From: Bryobacteraceae bacterium
GTDB taxonomy: Bacteria; Acidobacteriota; Terriglobia; Bryobacterales; Bryobacteraceae
Assembly (NCBI GenBank): GCA_025350445.1
Contig: JANXXV010001004.1
Location: 1 to 11,472, forward strand
Length of the DNA stretch: 11,472 nucleotides
Direction: 5' to 3'
In this document: positions 1 to 6,673 of the stretch, in pieces
Position numbering within the stretch: position 1 is the stretch's first letter
How the letters are laid out: every line of letters starts with the position of its first letter
Notes under the pieces: model-generated
What the model saw: the letters and a program-made list of their open reading frames with translations, nothing else
The model's database searches: none
Told to the model about the DNA's origin: nothing
Program-made: the position numbers and the translations under genes

Positions 1-2490
1 GCCGTATCCCGAAACTGGACGTCGGTCATTGACGCTTCCCGGCCCGGGAATTGGTTGATTGCGCTGAACCTGTCTGGCAAGATGCGTTCCTTTGTTTCCC
101 ACATAGGATGCTCCGATGAGAAGCGACCCCAATTGCCTTTCGAGCGTGACATTCCACTGCTGTACGTAGGCAGGTCTCAGATTTCCATCTCTCACGCCCA
201 GCGTTTGGTTGGCCGGAACGAAGACGGTGAGCGCATTCGAAGGAAATCCCGTATCCAGGCGTATTGCGGACGATGGATTGATTTGGTCGCTTGGAAATGA
301 AGCGTTGAATCGGAACGGAAAATTAAAGGCCGGATTGAACGTCCCATTGTCTTCGAAGGCCCAGAAAATGCCGTATCCTCCTCGGATCACTGTCTTCGGC
401 GTTAACGTGTAGGCGAACCCGAATCGTGGCGCAAAGCTATCAGTTTTGACGTCTGTGAAGGCCCGGTCGCGATAGGATCCAGGCTTGGCGAAGACCACCT
501 GTTTGCCGGCGAAGTCGAAGGTGAGTTGCCGGTCTTTCACTTCCACCGGCGGAGTCACCACATCGTACCGGATTCCAATGTTCAACGTCAGGCGATTATT
601 GACCTTCCAGTCGTCCATGAAAAATCCGCTATAAGCGTGAATCCGGATTCCGATCGTCACACTGTTCGAAATATTCGCAACGTCGGCGTAACCGAGCAGC
701 AGATCCGCCGCTCCTATTCCTGTGCCTGCCGGCGCCGACGGCAGCCTGCTGAAGACCCCGTTAAACGTAAACTGGCCGCGGGGACCGCCCGGCTGGTTGA
801 TATTGAATTGCGACCGCCGCAGATCCACGCCGGTCTTAAAGGAGTGCCGTCCGCGCGTGAACGATACATTGTCAAGAAAATTAAACGTGTTCTTTCCGCG
901 TTTCACCGGCAGCAAGCCCTGATCGCCCAGAAATTCATCGCCCGCAATATTGAAGTTTGGCAGCCCGAAGGTCTGCACGGTTTGCGGCACGCCGGGAATT
1001 CCCAACACGTCGGCGCCGCGCTGCGTAGGATCCCAGACTTGGCCCAGCCATGCCAGACGCGCGAAGCCGCCTCTAAGTTCATTGATCAATCGCGGCGAAA
1101 AGATATGTGTGTAGCCCAGTGCGGCTCCGCGCCCAGGCGTGGAGCCGTTACTCGGAAACCGGGAGTTTGCAGAAGCAACGGTCACCAGGGAACCAGGGTT
1201 GACGTGGTCCGCTTGGGAAACGCTTACCCGGCCGAAGATGCTGTCCGCCGAGGAAATTTGATGATCCAAACGGGCGTCGAATGCATTCGTATCACTGTGC
1301 TGAACGCCATCCCCAATGAAGTTGTTGACGTGCACTGCCGGAATCTGCGGGTTCGGATACAGGGCGATCACTTTTCTGCCCACCGGGCTGATTCTTGCAT
1401 TCGGAATCACATTGCCGGGAAATGGATCTCGGACAAAGCCCGCGCCTGCGGGATTCGGGCGCGAAGTCAGCGGGTCGAAAATGCGATTGGCGTCGCCGGA
1501 GAAGTCACCAAGCCTCTCGGCCGGAGTGGGCACAGTGACAAGGTCAGTGTGCCCATTGCGCAGCCGTGTACCTTGATAGTCCACGAAGAAGAAAGTTCGC
1601 TCCCGCTTTATCGGGCCGCCTAGTATGCCGCCGAACTGATTTTCCCGGAAATGCGGCTTGTTCCTGCCTGAGTTGAAAAAGGCGTTCGCATCCAACGCCT
1701 GGTTCCGCATGAATTCGAACACGTCTCCGTGAAACTGGTTCGAGCCCGATTTGATTGTCACATTGATAGCGCCACCTGCACTCCGGCCAAATTCTGCCGC
1801 CATGGCGTTGGTTTGCACCTTAAATTCCGCTATCGCATCCGGCGGAGGAATGATCGCCGGGTTCGAGTTGTCGGATGTGTTGTTGTTGACCCCGTCCAGC
1901 AGAAAAGTGTTCTGCATCGCCCGGTTCCCATTGATGGCAACGAACTGGTCGCCCCAGATTGTGTTCATGCGCTGTGGGATAAACGCCCCTGGCGCCAGTA
2001 CGATCAACTGCAGGTAACTGCGTCCGTTGAGCGGTAAATCGGTAATCGTTTTGGTTTCCACCACATTCCCAACAGAGCTGGTCTGAGTCTGCAACAGCGG
2101 CGAAATGGCAGCCACTTCAACAACCTCGCTGACCTCGCCCACTTGCATGTGCAAGTCGATTCGCAGCCGGTCCTGAACTCGCAGCTCAAGCCCTTCCTGC
2201 ACGGTTTTCTTGAAACCCGGCCCTCGCGCTTCAACCCTGTAGGTCCCGATCTTCAGCGCGATAGCCGTGTAATCTCCATTCTGGTCCGTTGTCAGAGTGG
2301 TGTTCATATTCGTTGCTGTGTTGATGATCGAAACGGTAATTCCGGGAATCACTGCCCCTGCGGGATCAAGCGCGGTACCCACAATTGCGCCCGCATCCTG
2401 CTGCCCTAGCAAGGGTATGGCTAGTAAACAGTAAAGGTAAACCCAAGCCTGCGAAACTCTAGATTGGGGCTTGGTACGAAAAACGAGCAT
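1..2490 (-). CDS. Oar-like TonB-dependent receptor with carboxypeptidase-regulatory domain, C-terminus beyond window
   Basis: This is an outer-membrane TonB-dependent receptor of the Oar-like group, which imports a substrate (not predictable here) into the periplasm using TonB energy. I read the minus strand from ATG at 2490 to base 1: 830 codons without a stop, so the C-terminal barrel strands lie outside the window. Residues 16-30 form a hydrophobic signal segment (VYLYCLLAIPLLGQQ). Residues about 34-118 are a carboxypeptidase-regulatory-like beta domain (GAIVGTALDPAGAVIPG, then DQNGDYTAIALKIGTYRVEA). The plug follows, with LPLNGRSY at 152-159, FLLDGVNNN near 200 and AEFGRSAGGAINVTIKSG at 232-249. 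Barrel repeats come next, for example FFMDDWKVNNRLTLNIGIRYD and PRFGFAYTLTPKTVIRGGYG. The start is fixed by a strong Shine-Dalgarno (AGGAGGAGA, bases 2505-2497) about 6 bases upstream. It is divergent from the phosphofructokinase gene. The family is clear; the substrate is unknown. Confidence 0.93.
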   Translation of the reverse strand, partial: MLVFRTKPQSRVSQAWVYLYCLLAIPLLGQQDAGAIVGTALDPAGAVIPGITVSIINTATNMNTTLTTDQNGDYTAIALKIGTYRVEARGPGFKKTVQEGLELRVQDRLRIDLHMQVGEVSEVVEVAAISPLLQTQTSSVGNVVETKTITDLPLNGRSYLQLIVLAPGAFIPQRMNTIWGDQFVAINGNRAMQNTFLLDGVNNNTSDNSNPAIIPPPDAIAEFKVQTNAMAAEFGRSAGGAINVTIKSGSNQFHGDVFEFMRNQALDANAFFNSGRNKPHFRENQFGGILGGPIKRERTFFFVDYQGTRLRNGHTDLVTVPTPAERLGDFSGDANRIFDPLTSRPNPAGAGFVRDPFPGNVIPNARISPVGRKVIALYPNPQIPAVHVNNFIGDGVQHSDTNAFDARLDHQISSADSIFGRVSVSQADHVNPGSLVTVASANSRFPSNGSTPGRGAALGYTHIFSPRLINELRGGFARLAWLGQVWDPTQRGADVLGIPGVPQTVQTFGLPNFNIAGDEFLGDQGLLPVKRGKNTFNFLDNVSFTRGRHSFKTGVDLRRSQFNINQPGGPRGQFTFNGVFSRLPSAPAGTGIGAADLLLGYADVANISNSVTIGIRIHAYSGFFMDDWKVNNRLTLNIGIRYDVVTPPVEVKDRQLTFDFAGKQVVFAKPGSYRDRAFTDVKTDSFAPRFGFAYTLTPKTVIRGGYGIFWAFEDNGTFNPAFNFPFRFNASFPSDQINPSSAIRLDTGFPSNALTVFVPANQTLGVRDGNLRPAYVQQWNVTLERQLGSLLIGASYVGNKGTHLARQVQRNQPIPGPGSVNDRRPVSGYG

Positions 2491-2496
2491 GGTATT

Positions 2497-2505
2497 TCTC
2501 CTCCT
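2497..2505 (-). promoter_or_regulatory. Strong ribosome binding site of the minus-strand receptor
   Basis: On the minus strand the bases read AGGAGGAGA, ending 6 bases before the ATG at 2490. It is an almost perfect Shine-Dalgarno and decides the start of the receptor. It is the best ribosome binding site in the window; the other genes have weak ones or none. Confidence 0.8.
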
Positions 2506-2532
2506 ATAGACAAGGCTTCCCGCTGAAAACGA

Positions 2533-2586
2533 ACTTGCATGCACCGCGCCACTTGCATGCACCGCGCCACTTGCATGCACCGCTCC
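2533..2586. repeat. Three tandem 18-bp repeats with TGCATGCA palindromes
   Basis: Three head-to-tail copies of acttgcatgcaccgcgcc occupy 2533-2550, 2551-2568 and 2569-2586. The first two are identical and the third has a single G-to-T change near its end. Each unit contains the 8-bp perfect palindrome TGCATGCA, so the palindromes recur every 18 bp. The block lies 43 bases upstream of the receptor start. If the promoter at 2627-2656 is used, the repeats fall inside the transcribed leader. They could be a multi-site operator, an RNA structure element or a simple minisatellite; the sequence does not decide. Confidence 0.9.
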
Positions 2587-2626
2587 GTGAACTACTTTCA
2601 TTCCATTCGATACGCAATGAATCATA

Positions 2627-2656
2627 TTCATACACCAGGGCGCCCCAGGTTGTCAA
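2627..2656 (-). promoter_or_regulatory. Putative sigma70-type promoter P1 for the minus-strand receptor
   Basis: On the minus strand the -35 box is TTGACA (bases 2656-2651, perfect consensus), the spacer is 18 bases, and the -10 box is TATGAA (bases 2632-2627, 4 of 6). Transcription would start near 2620, giving a leader of about 130 bases that includes the three tandem repeats. The spacer contains the palindrome GGGCGCCC (2638-2645). The call rests on consensus match and position only. Confidence 0.45.
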
Positions 2657-2740
2657 GCAGAGGCGTTACAATAAGGCCCAAACGGGCTAGTTTTGGAGCT
2701 GCGAAACCCACGCCAGCTGAAACATTGTGGCATCAGAATG

Positions 2741-2770
2741 TTCATATTTTAACGCCTATGAGTTTGTCAA
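2741..2770 (-). promoter_or_regulatory. Second promoter-like box P2 facing the receptor, same hexamers as P1
   Basis: The minus strand again shows TTGACA (2770-2765), an 18-base spacer and TATGAA (2746-2741). Hexamers and spacing are identical to those at 2627-2656, and the plus-strand word TTGTCAAGC is shared, while the spacers are unrelated. It lies 114 bases further upstream. It may be a second start point for the receptor, or both boxes may be copies of a regulator-binding site. Confidence 0.4.
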
Positions 2771-3250
2771 GCGGGTGCCGGTTTGTGCAGTTGGCACGTG
2801 CCGCGGCGGAATACGCCGGTAGAGTTGGAGTCGGCCGGCCGGATGCAGAAGGTCGCGCTGGATTTCCACGGAGCACCGCTGCCGAAGGATCACTTGCGGG
2901 CTGCATCAGCGGGTTTCGACGTTGACCACAAACACGCGCGCTTCCGACAATGCGTGAAGACAATCTGTTGGCGTGCGACGGCGTGTTTTTGTGATCACGA
3001 CCGATTGAGGTCGTCAGCTGGCCGGCTCGCATCAATTTTGCGCCGTTGCCACACTAGAGACTTTCAGCAAGGATTGCAACGATTTTGTCGTTAAATGCAG
3101 CCGACGTTGGTTCCGCAAACCAATGGAACACGTCGGCCTGAATCCGCGAGACTCCCGGCGCCTTCGGCCGTGCCTCGGATACTGGGTGCAACTTCCTAGC
3201 ATGTTGACTTTTAGGTCCATGAAGTTTTAAACGAAAGTGAACGCAATGAA
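2771..3250. other. Intergenic stretch with no convincing gene
   Basis: I translated the longer open frames here (for example plus 2783-3094 and minus 3054-3266) and found no recognisable domain, no good ribosome binding site and no clean start. The minus-strand frame has a protein-like tail (ADVFHWFAEPTSAAF) that could be the remnant of a dead gene, but this is weak. Around 3101-3136 an imperfect stem can form (CCGACG with CGTCGG, plus TTGGTT with AACCAA). No tRNA, rRNA or transposase signature was seen. Confidence 0.5.
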
Positions 3251-3279
3251 TTGACAAGCAAACCAAAGGAGCATAGACT
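3251..3279 (+). promoter_or_regulatory. Putative sigma70-type promoter for the phosphofructokinase gene
   Basis: TTGACA (3251-3256, perfect -35), a 17-base spacer and TAGACT (3274-3279, 4 of 6 for -10). The predicted start near 3286 gives a leader of about 170 bases before the GTG at 3457. A weaker TTGACT lies upstream at 3204-3209 with TTTAAA at 3226-3231. Confidence 0.5.
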
Positions 3280-3325
3280 GAAAAACGCTATTGAAAGCCA
3301 GCAACTGTTGCTTCGGTCAATCAAA

Positions 3326-3460
3326 ATGAATCTCAGCAAACGGATCACGCCGGGGACCACCTTGTTGCCTGGCTTTCGAGAAATACGGGCGCAGGCGGCC
3401 GGGCAGGGCGCCAAAAAGCGTAACCCGAAGATTTTGCACGCCCCTGCCATCGAACCGTGA
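3326..3460 (+). CDS. Possible 44-residue upstream ORF overlapping the phosphofructokinase start
   Basis: ATG at 3326 opens a 44-codon frame (beginning MNLSKRITPG, ending HAPAIEP) whose TGA at 3458-3460 overlaps the GTG start of the next gene as GTGA. It lies entirely in the predicted leader. The peptide is basic and resembles no family I know, and there is no Shine-Dalgarno ahead of its ATG. Its only support is position: the downstream GTG also lacks a ribosome binding site, so translational coupling would explain how that gene is read. It may equally be a chance frame. Confidence 0.25.
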   Translation: MNLSKRITPGTTLLPGFREIRAQAAGQGAKKRNPKILHAPAIEP

Positions 3461-4617
3461 AGGGCCTCATCATCCATAGCGGAGGGCCTTCTCCGGTGAT
3501 TAACGCCAGCCTGGTGGGTCTATTGGACGAGGCGCGCCTCCATCGGGAAGTTACCGGGATGCAAGGTGCTGCGTTCGGGATCGAGGGCGTCCTTCATGAG
3601 AATTTCATCGATCTGTACGCCCAAAGCGCGGAGACAATCCGGGCAATCGCGACGATGCCGTCCTCGGCGCTGGGTACATCGCGCAAGGACGTGGGCGACG
3701 GAGAGATTGATCGGGTGCTGCAGGTGTGCCGGGCGCACAACATCGCTTGGCTCTTCATCAATGGCGGCAACGGGTCATTAGGGATGACGGACCGAATCGC
3801 AAGAGCCGCAGGCGCATCAATGCAGGTTATTGGCGTTCCGAAAACTATCGACAACGATCTGATGGAGATGGACCACACACCGGGTTATGCGACTTGCGCA
3901 CGTTTTTTTGCCTGCGCTCTTCGCGACATCGGGGCCGACAACCGGGCCCTTCCGGGCCAGGTGGAATTTGTTGAAGTGCTCGGGCGGAATGCCGGTTGGA
4001 TCGTTGCCGCCACGAGTCTCGCTCGCCGCGATCCCGACGACGCTCCGCACCTGATTTATTTTCCGGAACTTCCGCTGCCGCTCGAGAAGCTGTTCGACGA
4101 CGTTGATCGCGTGTACAGGCGGCTGGGCCGTTGCGTGGTCGCGGTGTGCGAGGGCCAACTGGATGAGAAGGGCCAGGCCTTCGGCGCCGATGAGCGGGCC
4201 GGTTCGCGGGGAAAACTGGCAATGAATCTCGCCCACCGGCTCGCCACGCTGACGGGTGAGCGGCTCAAGTTGAGGTCGCGAAGTGAAAAGCCGGGCCTAC
4301 TTGGCAGAAGCTGGTGGAGTGACGAGCCGAAGCTGGACCGGATAGAAGCTCGATTGTGCGGAGCGGCGGCGATGCGCGCAGCCCATGAGGGACGGACGGG
4401 AGTGGCCGTGACGCTAGTTCGCGAACCGGGACACGAGTATCGGGTGTCCACCGGACTGGCGCCACTCGAAAAGGTAGCCTCACGTGAGCGGCTCTTTCCG
4501 AGCGGGTGGCGGAATACAGCCGGCACCGATGTGACGGCAGCATTTCAAGGCTATGCCTCGCCTCTGGTGGGAACCATTCCTCATTACACTCACTTTCAAG
4601 CCCGGAGTCGCGACTAG
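3457..4617 (+). CDS. 6-phosphofructokinase, pyrophosphate-type sequence group (PfkA/Pfp family)
   Basis: This cytoplasmic enzyme phosphorylates fructose 6-phosphate to fructose 1,6-bisphosphate, with ATP or PPi as donor. The 386 residues carry the family motifs in order: GGPSPVINAS near the N-terminus, TSRKD (substrate Arg), GGNGS at 103-107, PKTIDND at 128-134 with the catalytic Asp at 132, GRNAGW at 176-181, FPELPLP, and RSEKPGLLGRSW where classical enzymes have the HxQRGG region. Lys129 in PKTIDND is typical of PPi-dependent enzymes, yet the position usually Asp in those (GGxDS) is Gly106, as in ATP enzymes, so the donor is uncertain. The start is GTG at 3457, since an in-frame TAA lies at 3421-3423 and no other start fits. 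There is no visible Shine-Dalgarno. The length is normal for the group and the stop is TAG. Confidence 0.93.
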   Translation: MKGLIIHSGGPSPVINASLVGLLDEARLHREVTGMQGAAFGIEGVLHENFIDLYAQSAETIRAIATMPSSALGTSRKDVGDGEIDRVLQVCRAHNIAWLFINGGNGSLGMTDRIARAAGASMQVIGVPKTIDNDLMEMDHTPGYATCARFFACALRDIGADNRALPGQVEFVEVLGRNAGWIVAATSLARRDPDDAPHLIYFPELPLPLEKLFDDVDRVYRRLGRCVVAVCEGQLDEKGQAFGADERAGSRGKLAMNLAHRLATLTGERLKLRSRSEKPGLLGRSWWSDEPKLDRIEARLCGAAAMRAAHEGRTGVAVTLVREPGHEYRVSTGLAPLEKVASRERLFPSGWRNTAGTDVTAAFQGYASPLVGTIPHYTHFQARSRD

Positions 4618-4638
4618 TGATTATCTCAATGATATAAA
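4610..4638 (+). promoter_or_regulatory. Weak putative promoter for the SelA-like gene
   Basis: TATAAA at 4633-4638 matches the -10 consensus in 5 of 6 positions. Seventeen bases upstream is GCGACT (3 of 6 for -35), which overlaps the end of the phosphofructokinase gene. The predicted start is near 4645, about 100 bases before the SelA-like start. Read-through from the upstream gene is an alternative, as I see no terminator between them. Confidence 0.3.
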
Positions 4639-4710
4639 CTACTTCTCGGCAATGAATCGCGTGTACGGGCAGTGTTTTTCCAGAGCCAAGCCGGCCTGGA
4701 CAAACGTGGC

Positions 4711-4727
4711 GCGGGACCAGATCCCGC
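4711..4727 (+). other. Hairpin just upstream of the SelA-like start
   Basis: GCGGGA (4711-4716) pairs with TCCCGC (4722-4727) around a 5-base loop, a compact GC-rich stem. No T-run follows, so it is not a standard terminator. It ends 21 bases before the ATG at 4749 and could affect translation initiation. Confidence 0.35.
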
Positions 4728-4748
4728 TGGTTGCGGTTCGATGAGCAA

Positions 4749-6122
4749 ATGGAAACCAAGAATATGTCAGAAAATTCGACGGAACCCAAAAATGCCTCCG
4801 CCGGCGCTTCCCGGCGGGAACTATTGCAAGTTGGAAACGCCCTTCTCCTGCCGGCGCTTATAGGCGGCTCGCAAGTATTTGCCGCCGGCCCGCTAAAGGC
4901 CGGACCCGAAGTCTACCAATCGATCGGCGTCGACCCGGTCATCAATTGCCGGGGCACCTTCACCATCATCGGAGCATCGATCGAACTGCCCGAAGTCCGC
5001 GCCGCGATGGATGCGGCGTCTCAGCACTTCGTCCAGTTGGACGAATTGGCGGATGCGGTTGGCCACAGGTTGGCTGAGTTGACCGGTGCGGAATGGGGAA
5101 TGGTCTCGGCGGGTTGCGCCGCTGGACTCAAGCACGTCACGGCTGCCTGCGTGGCGGGCGGCAATCCCGAGAAGCTGCTGCGCATACCCGACCTGCGGGG
5201 TATGGACAAGACCGAAGTCGTGTCGCCGAGATCTTCGCGTAGCGTGTATGACCACGCCGTACGCAATATCGGCGTCAAGATGATTACCGTCGATACCGCC
5301 GAGGAATTCGAGCGTGCGTTGAGCCCGCATACGGCAATGATCTATCTCTCGGCGGGCCGGGCGACCCTCGATGGGCCATTATCGCTCGTGAACGTTGCCA
5401 GAATGGCCAAACCACTGAATATCCCGATTCTGGTGGACGCAGCCGCGGAGGTGCTTACCATTCCGAACGTGCATCTGGCCAACGGCGCCACTGTCGTCGC
5501 ATATAGCGGCGGCAAGGCAATCTGTGGCCCTCAATGCGCCGGGCTTCTGCTGGGACGGAAGGACCTTCTCATGTCGGCATGGCAAGCAAGTTCTCCGCAT
5601 CATGGACCAGGCCGCGACAACAAGGTGGGACGCGAAGAAACCGTTGGCATGGTGGCGGCCGTGGAGGCATGGACCAAACGGGACCACAAGGCTGAGTGGA
5701 ACAGATGGCTTTCCTACCTCGACACCATCTCGAAGCGCGTTTCGGGAATCGATGGAATCAGCACGGCGGTGCGGGAGCCCAATGGCCTGTCCAATCGCAG
5801 TCCATCGCTGGTTATCTCGTGGGATCCCGCGAAGCTGCATATCACGGGTGAGGAATTAGCCGAGGTGGTCGCTAGAACGAAGCCCAGGATCGCACTCGGC
5901 GCCGGGGGCGGGGTGGGCCGTGGCAATGCTCCTGTGGAGCCTGCCAAGACCTCCATCGACATCACCGCATGGATGATGCGTCCAGGCGACGACAGGATTG
6001 TCGCCGACCGTCTCTTCAGTCTGCTATCCCAGAAGCGAAGCCCGCCGCCCCGGCGGCTAATCTCAGCGGGCGATGGGACGTCGATATCGAATTCTTCAGT
6101 AGCAAAAGCCGGCACACGCTGA
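4749..6122 (+). CDS. Tat-exported SelA-like PLP-dependent enzyme (aminotransferase fold), 3' end frameshifted
   Basis: This is a fold-type I PLP enzyme of the SelA-related group (seryl-tRNA selenium transferase-like and sugar-amino-acid ammonia-lyase-like proteins); its reaction is unknown. From ATG 4749, residues 21-26 read SRRELL, a twin-arginine motif, followed by a hydrophobic stretch and VFAAG, so Tat export to the periplasm is predicted. The body has VDPVINCRGTFTIIG, ELTGAEWGMVSAGCAAGL, VDAAAE with Asp230 as the likely PLP-nitrogen partner, and AYSGGKAICGPQ with Lys256 as the likely Schiff-base lysine. After DRLFSLLS (ending near 6029) the frame runs into a low-complexity tail to TGA at 6122, while the family's C-terminal domain continues in another frame (6029-6409). 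With one base restored the protein would be about 553 residues. TTG 4731 and ATG 4764 are alternative starts. No clear ribosome binding site is seen. Confidence 0.85.
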   Translation: METKNMSENSTEPKNASAGASRRELLQVGNALLLPALIGGSQVFAAGPLKAGPEVYQSIGVDPVINCRGTFTIIGASIELPEVRAAMDAASQHFVQLDELADAVGHRLAELTGAEWGMVSAGCAAGLKHVTAACVAGGNPEKLLRIPDLRGMDKTEVVSPRSSRSVYDHAVRNIGVKMITVDTAEEFERALSPHTAMIYLSAGRATLDGPLSLVNVARMAKPLNIPILVDAAAEVLTIPNVHLANGATVVAYSGGKAICGPQCAGLLLGRKDLLMSAWQASSPHHGPGRDNKVGREETVGMVAAVEAWTKRDHKAEWNRWLSYLDTISKRVSGIDGISTAVREPNGLSNRSPSLVISWDPAKLHITGEELAEVVARTKPRIALGAGGGVGRGNAPVEPAKTSIDITAWMMRPGDDRIVADRLFSLLSQKRSPPPRRLISAGDGTSISNSSVAKAGTR

Positions 6123-6409
6123 CGCTCGAACAGGAAAACAATCTTCTTCAAGGCTCGCACAAGGGAGATTTTTCGGTCCGGGATGTAGTCGGCACGATCG
6201 AGTCGGATCAGGTCAAGCTCCGCAGCACGGAGAACGTCCCTGGCGATTCGATCACCTTCACCTTTGTAGGTACGCTATCGGGCGGGAATATGGCGGGAAA
6301 GGTCTACATGGGCGAGTATCTTAACGCTAACTTTACCGCGAAGCGACACGTCTATCCAGCCAACAGCAGGCCAGTTCTGGTCCCCGGCGGACCACCGTTG
6401 GCGAACTAA
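6029..6409 (+). pseudogene. Out-of-frame C-terminal beta-rich domain of the SelA-like enzyme
   Basis: From CCA at 6029 this frame reads PEAKPAAPAANLSGRWDVD, then a beta-strand-rich segment with THTL-like strands (HTLTLEQENN), GDFSVRDVVGTI and GKVYMGEYLNANFTAKRH, ending at TAA 6409. It is about 125 codons. I recall this domain (LSGxWDVxIxF ... LEQ ... GDFxxRDxxGxI ... GEY) at the end of related acidobacterial SelA-like proteins, joined to the body by a Pro/Ala linker. Its own frame opens only with a GTG or ATG inside the upstream gene, and there the translation is not protein-like. So it is best read as the tail of the same protein, disconnected by a one-base loss (CCC at 6028-6030, where CCCC would restore the frame) or two-base gain. 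A separately translated small protein is possible but less likely. Confidence 0.75.
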
Positions 6410-6426
6410 ACGGGTTTGAGGCCCGT
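6410..6426 (+). terminator. Weak hairpin after the SelA-like gene
   Basis: ACGGG (6410-6414) can pair with CCCGT (6422-6426) around a 7-base loop, starting directly after the TAA. It is followed by CTTGCGTTT rather than a clean T-run. A second small stem, TTCCC with GGGAA, lies at 6454-6472. Either may help end transcription; neither is a convincing intrinsic terminator. Confidence 0.25.
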
Positions 6427-6673
6427 CTTGCGTTTCCAATCGCGGCCCTGAAATTCCCTGAAACTTCGGGAAGCTGATCGTTGGAGAAAAACGAAACCAA
6501 CCGAAAGCCGCAAAATGACGAGCGAGGGGCGGTCTGGACCGGCAAGCAGCAAATGGCAATCGAATGAAAATAAGGAAGTTATTGCGTTCGTCCGATCAGG
6601 CCAAAGGACGCGGCACGCCGATGGCGAGGCTGTAGAGAGCTTTCGATTTACTTTCCTTTACCACGTATCTTCA
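6427..6673. other. Intergenic stretch with no gene seen
   Basis: Between the SelA-like gene and the next promoter I see no recognisable coding sequence. The open frame from 6515 gives a peptide with no family resemblance and runs across the promoter and into the next gene's start. CCCTGAAA occurs twice (6446-6453 and 6456-6463). Confidence 0.5.

Noticed and set aside
526..1623. Long plus-strand open frame of 365 codons
   Set aside because: It is the antisense of the minus-strand receptor, which reads as a continuous, motif-rich protein over the same bases. The plus-strand translation is rich in Arg, His and Cys and resembles no family.
2533..2586. CRISPR array
   Set aside because: The 18-bp units are directly adjacent with no spacers between them, there are only three, and no cas genes are present.
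2539..2925. Open frame of 128 codons beginning MHRATCMHRATCMHRS
   Set aside because: Its N-terminus is just the 18-bp tandem repeat translated; the rest has no domain and no ribosome binding site, and it runs against the likely receptor promoters.
3054..3266. Minus-strand frame with a protein-like tail upstream of phosphofructokinase
   Set aside because: It has a TTG start without ribosome binding site, overlaps the plus-strand promoter and shows no recognisable domain. At most it is a gene remnant.
3817..4526. Several minus-strand frames of 125-156 codons
   Set aside because: They are shadows of the phosphofructokinase gene, whose motifs are unambiguous on the plus strand.
6028..6032. Programmed -1 ribosomal frameshift site
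   Set aside because: The local bases (CTA TCC CAG) do not form a slippery heptamer, and I saw no clear downstream stem or pseudoknot at the right distance. A lost base explains it more simply.
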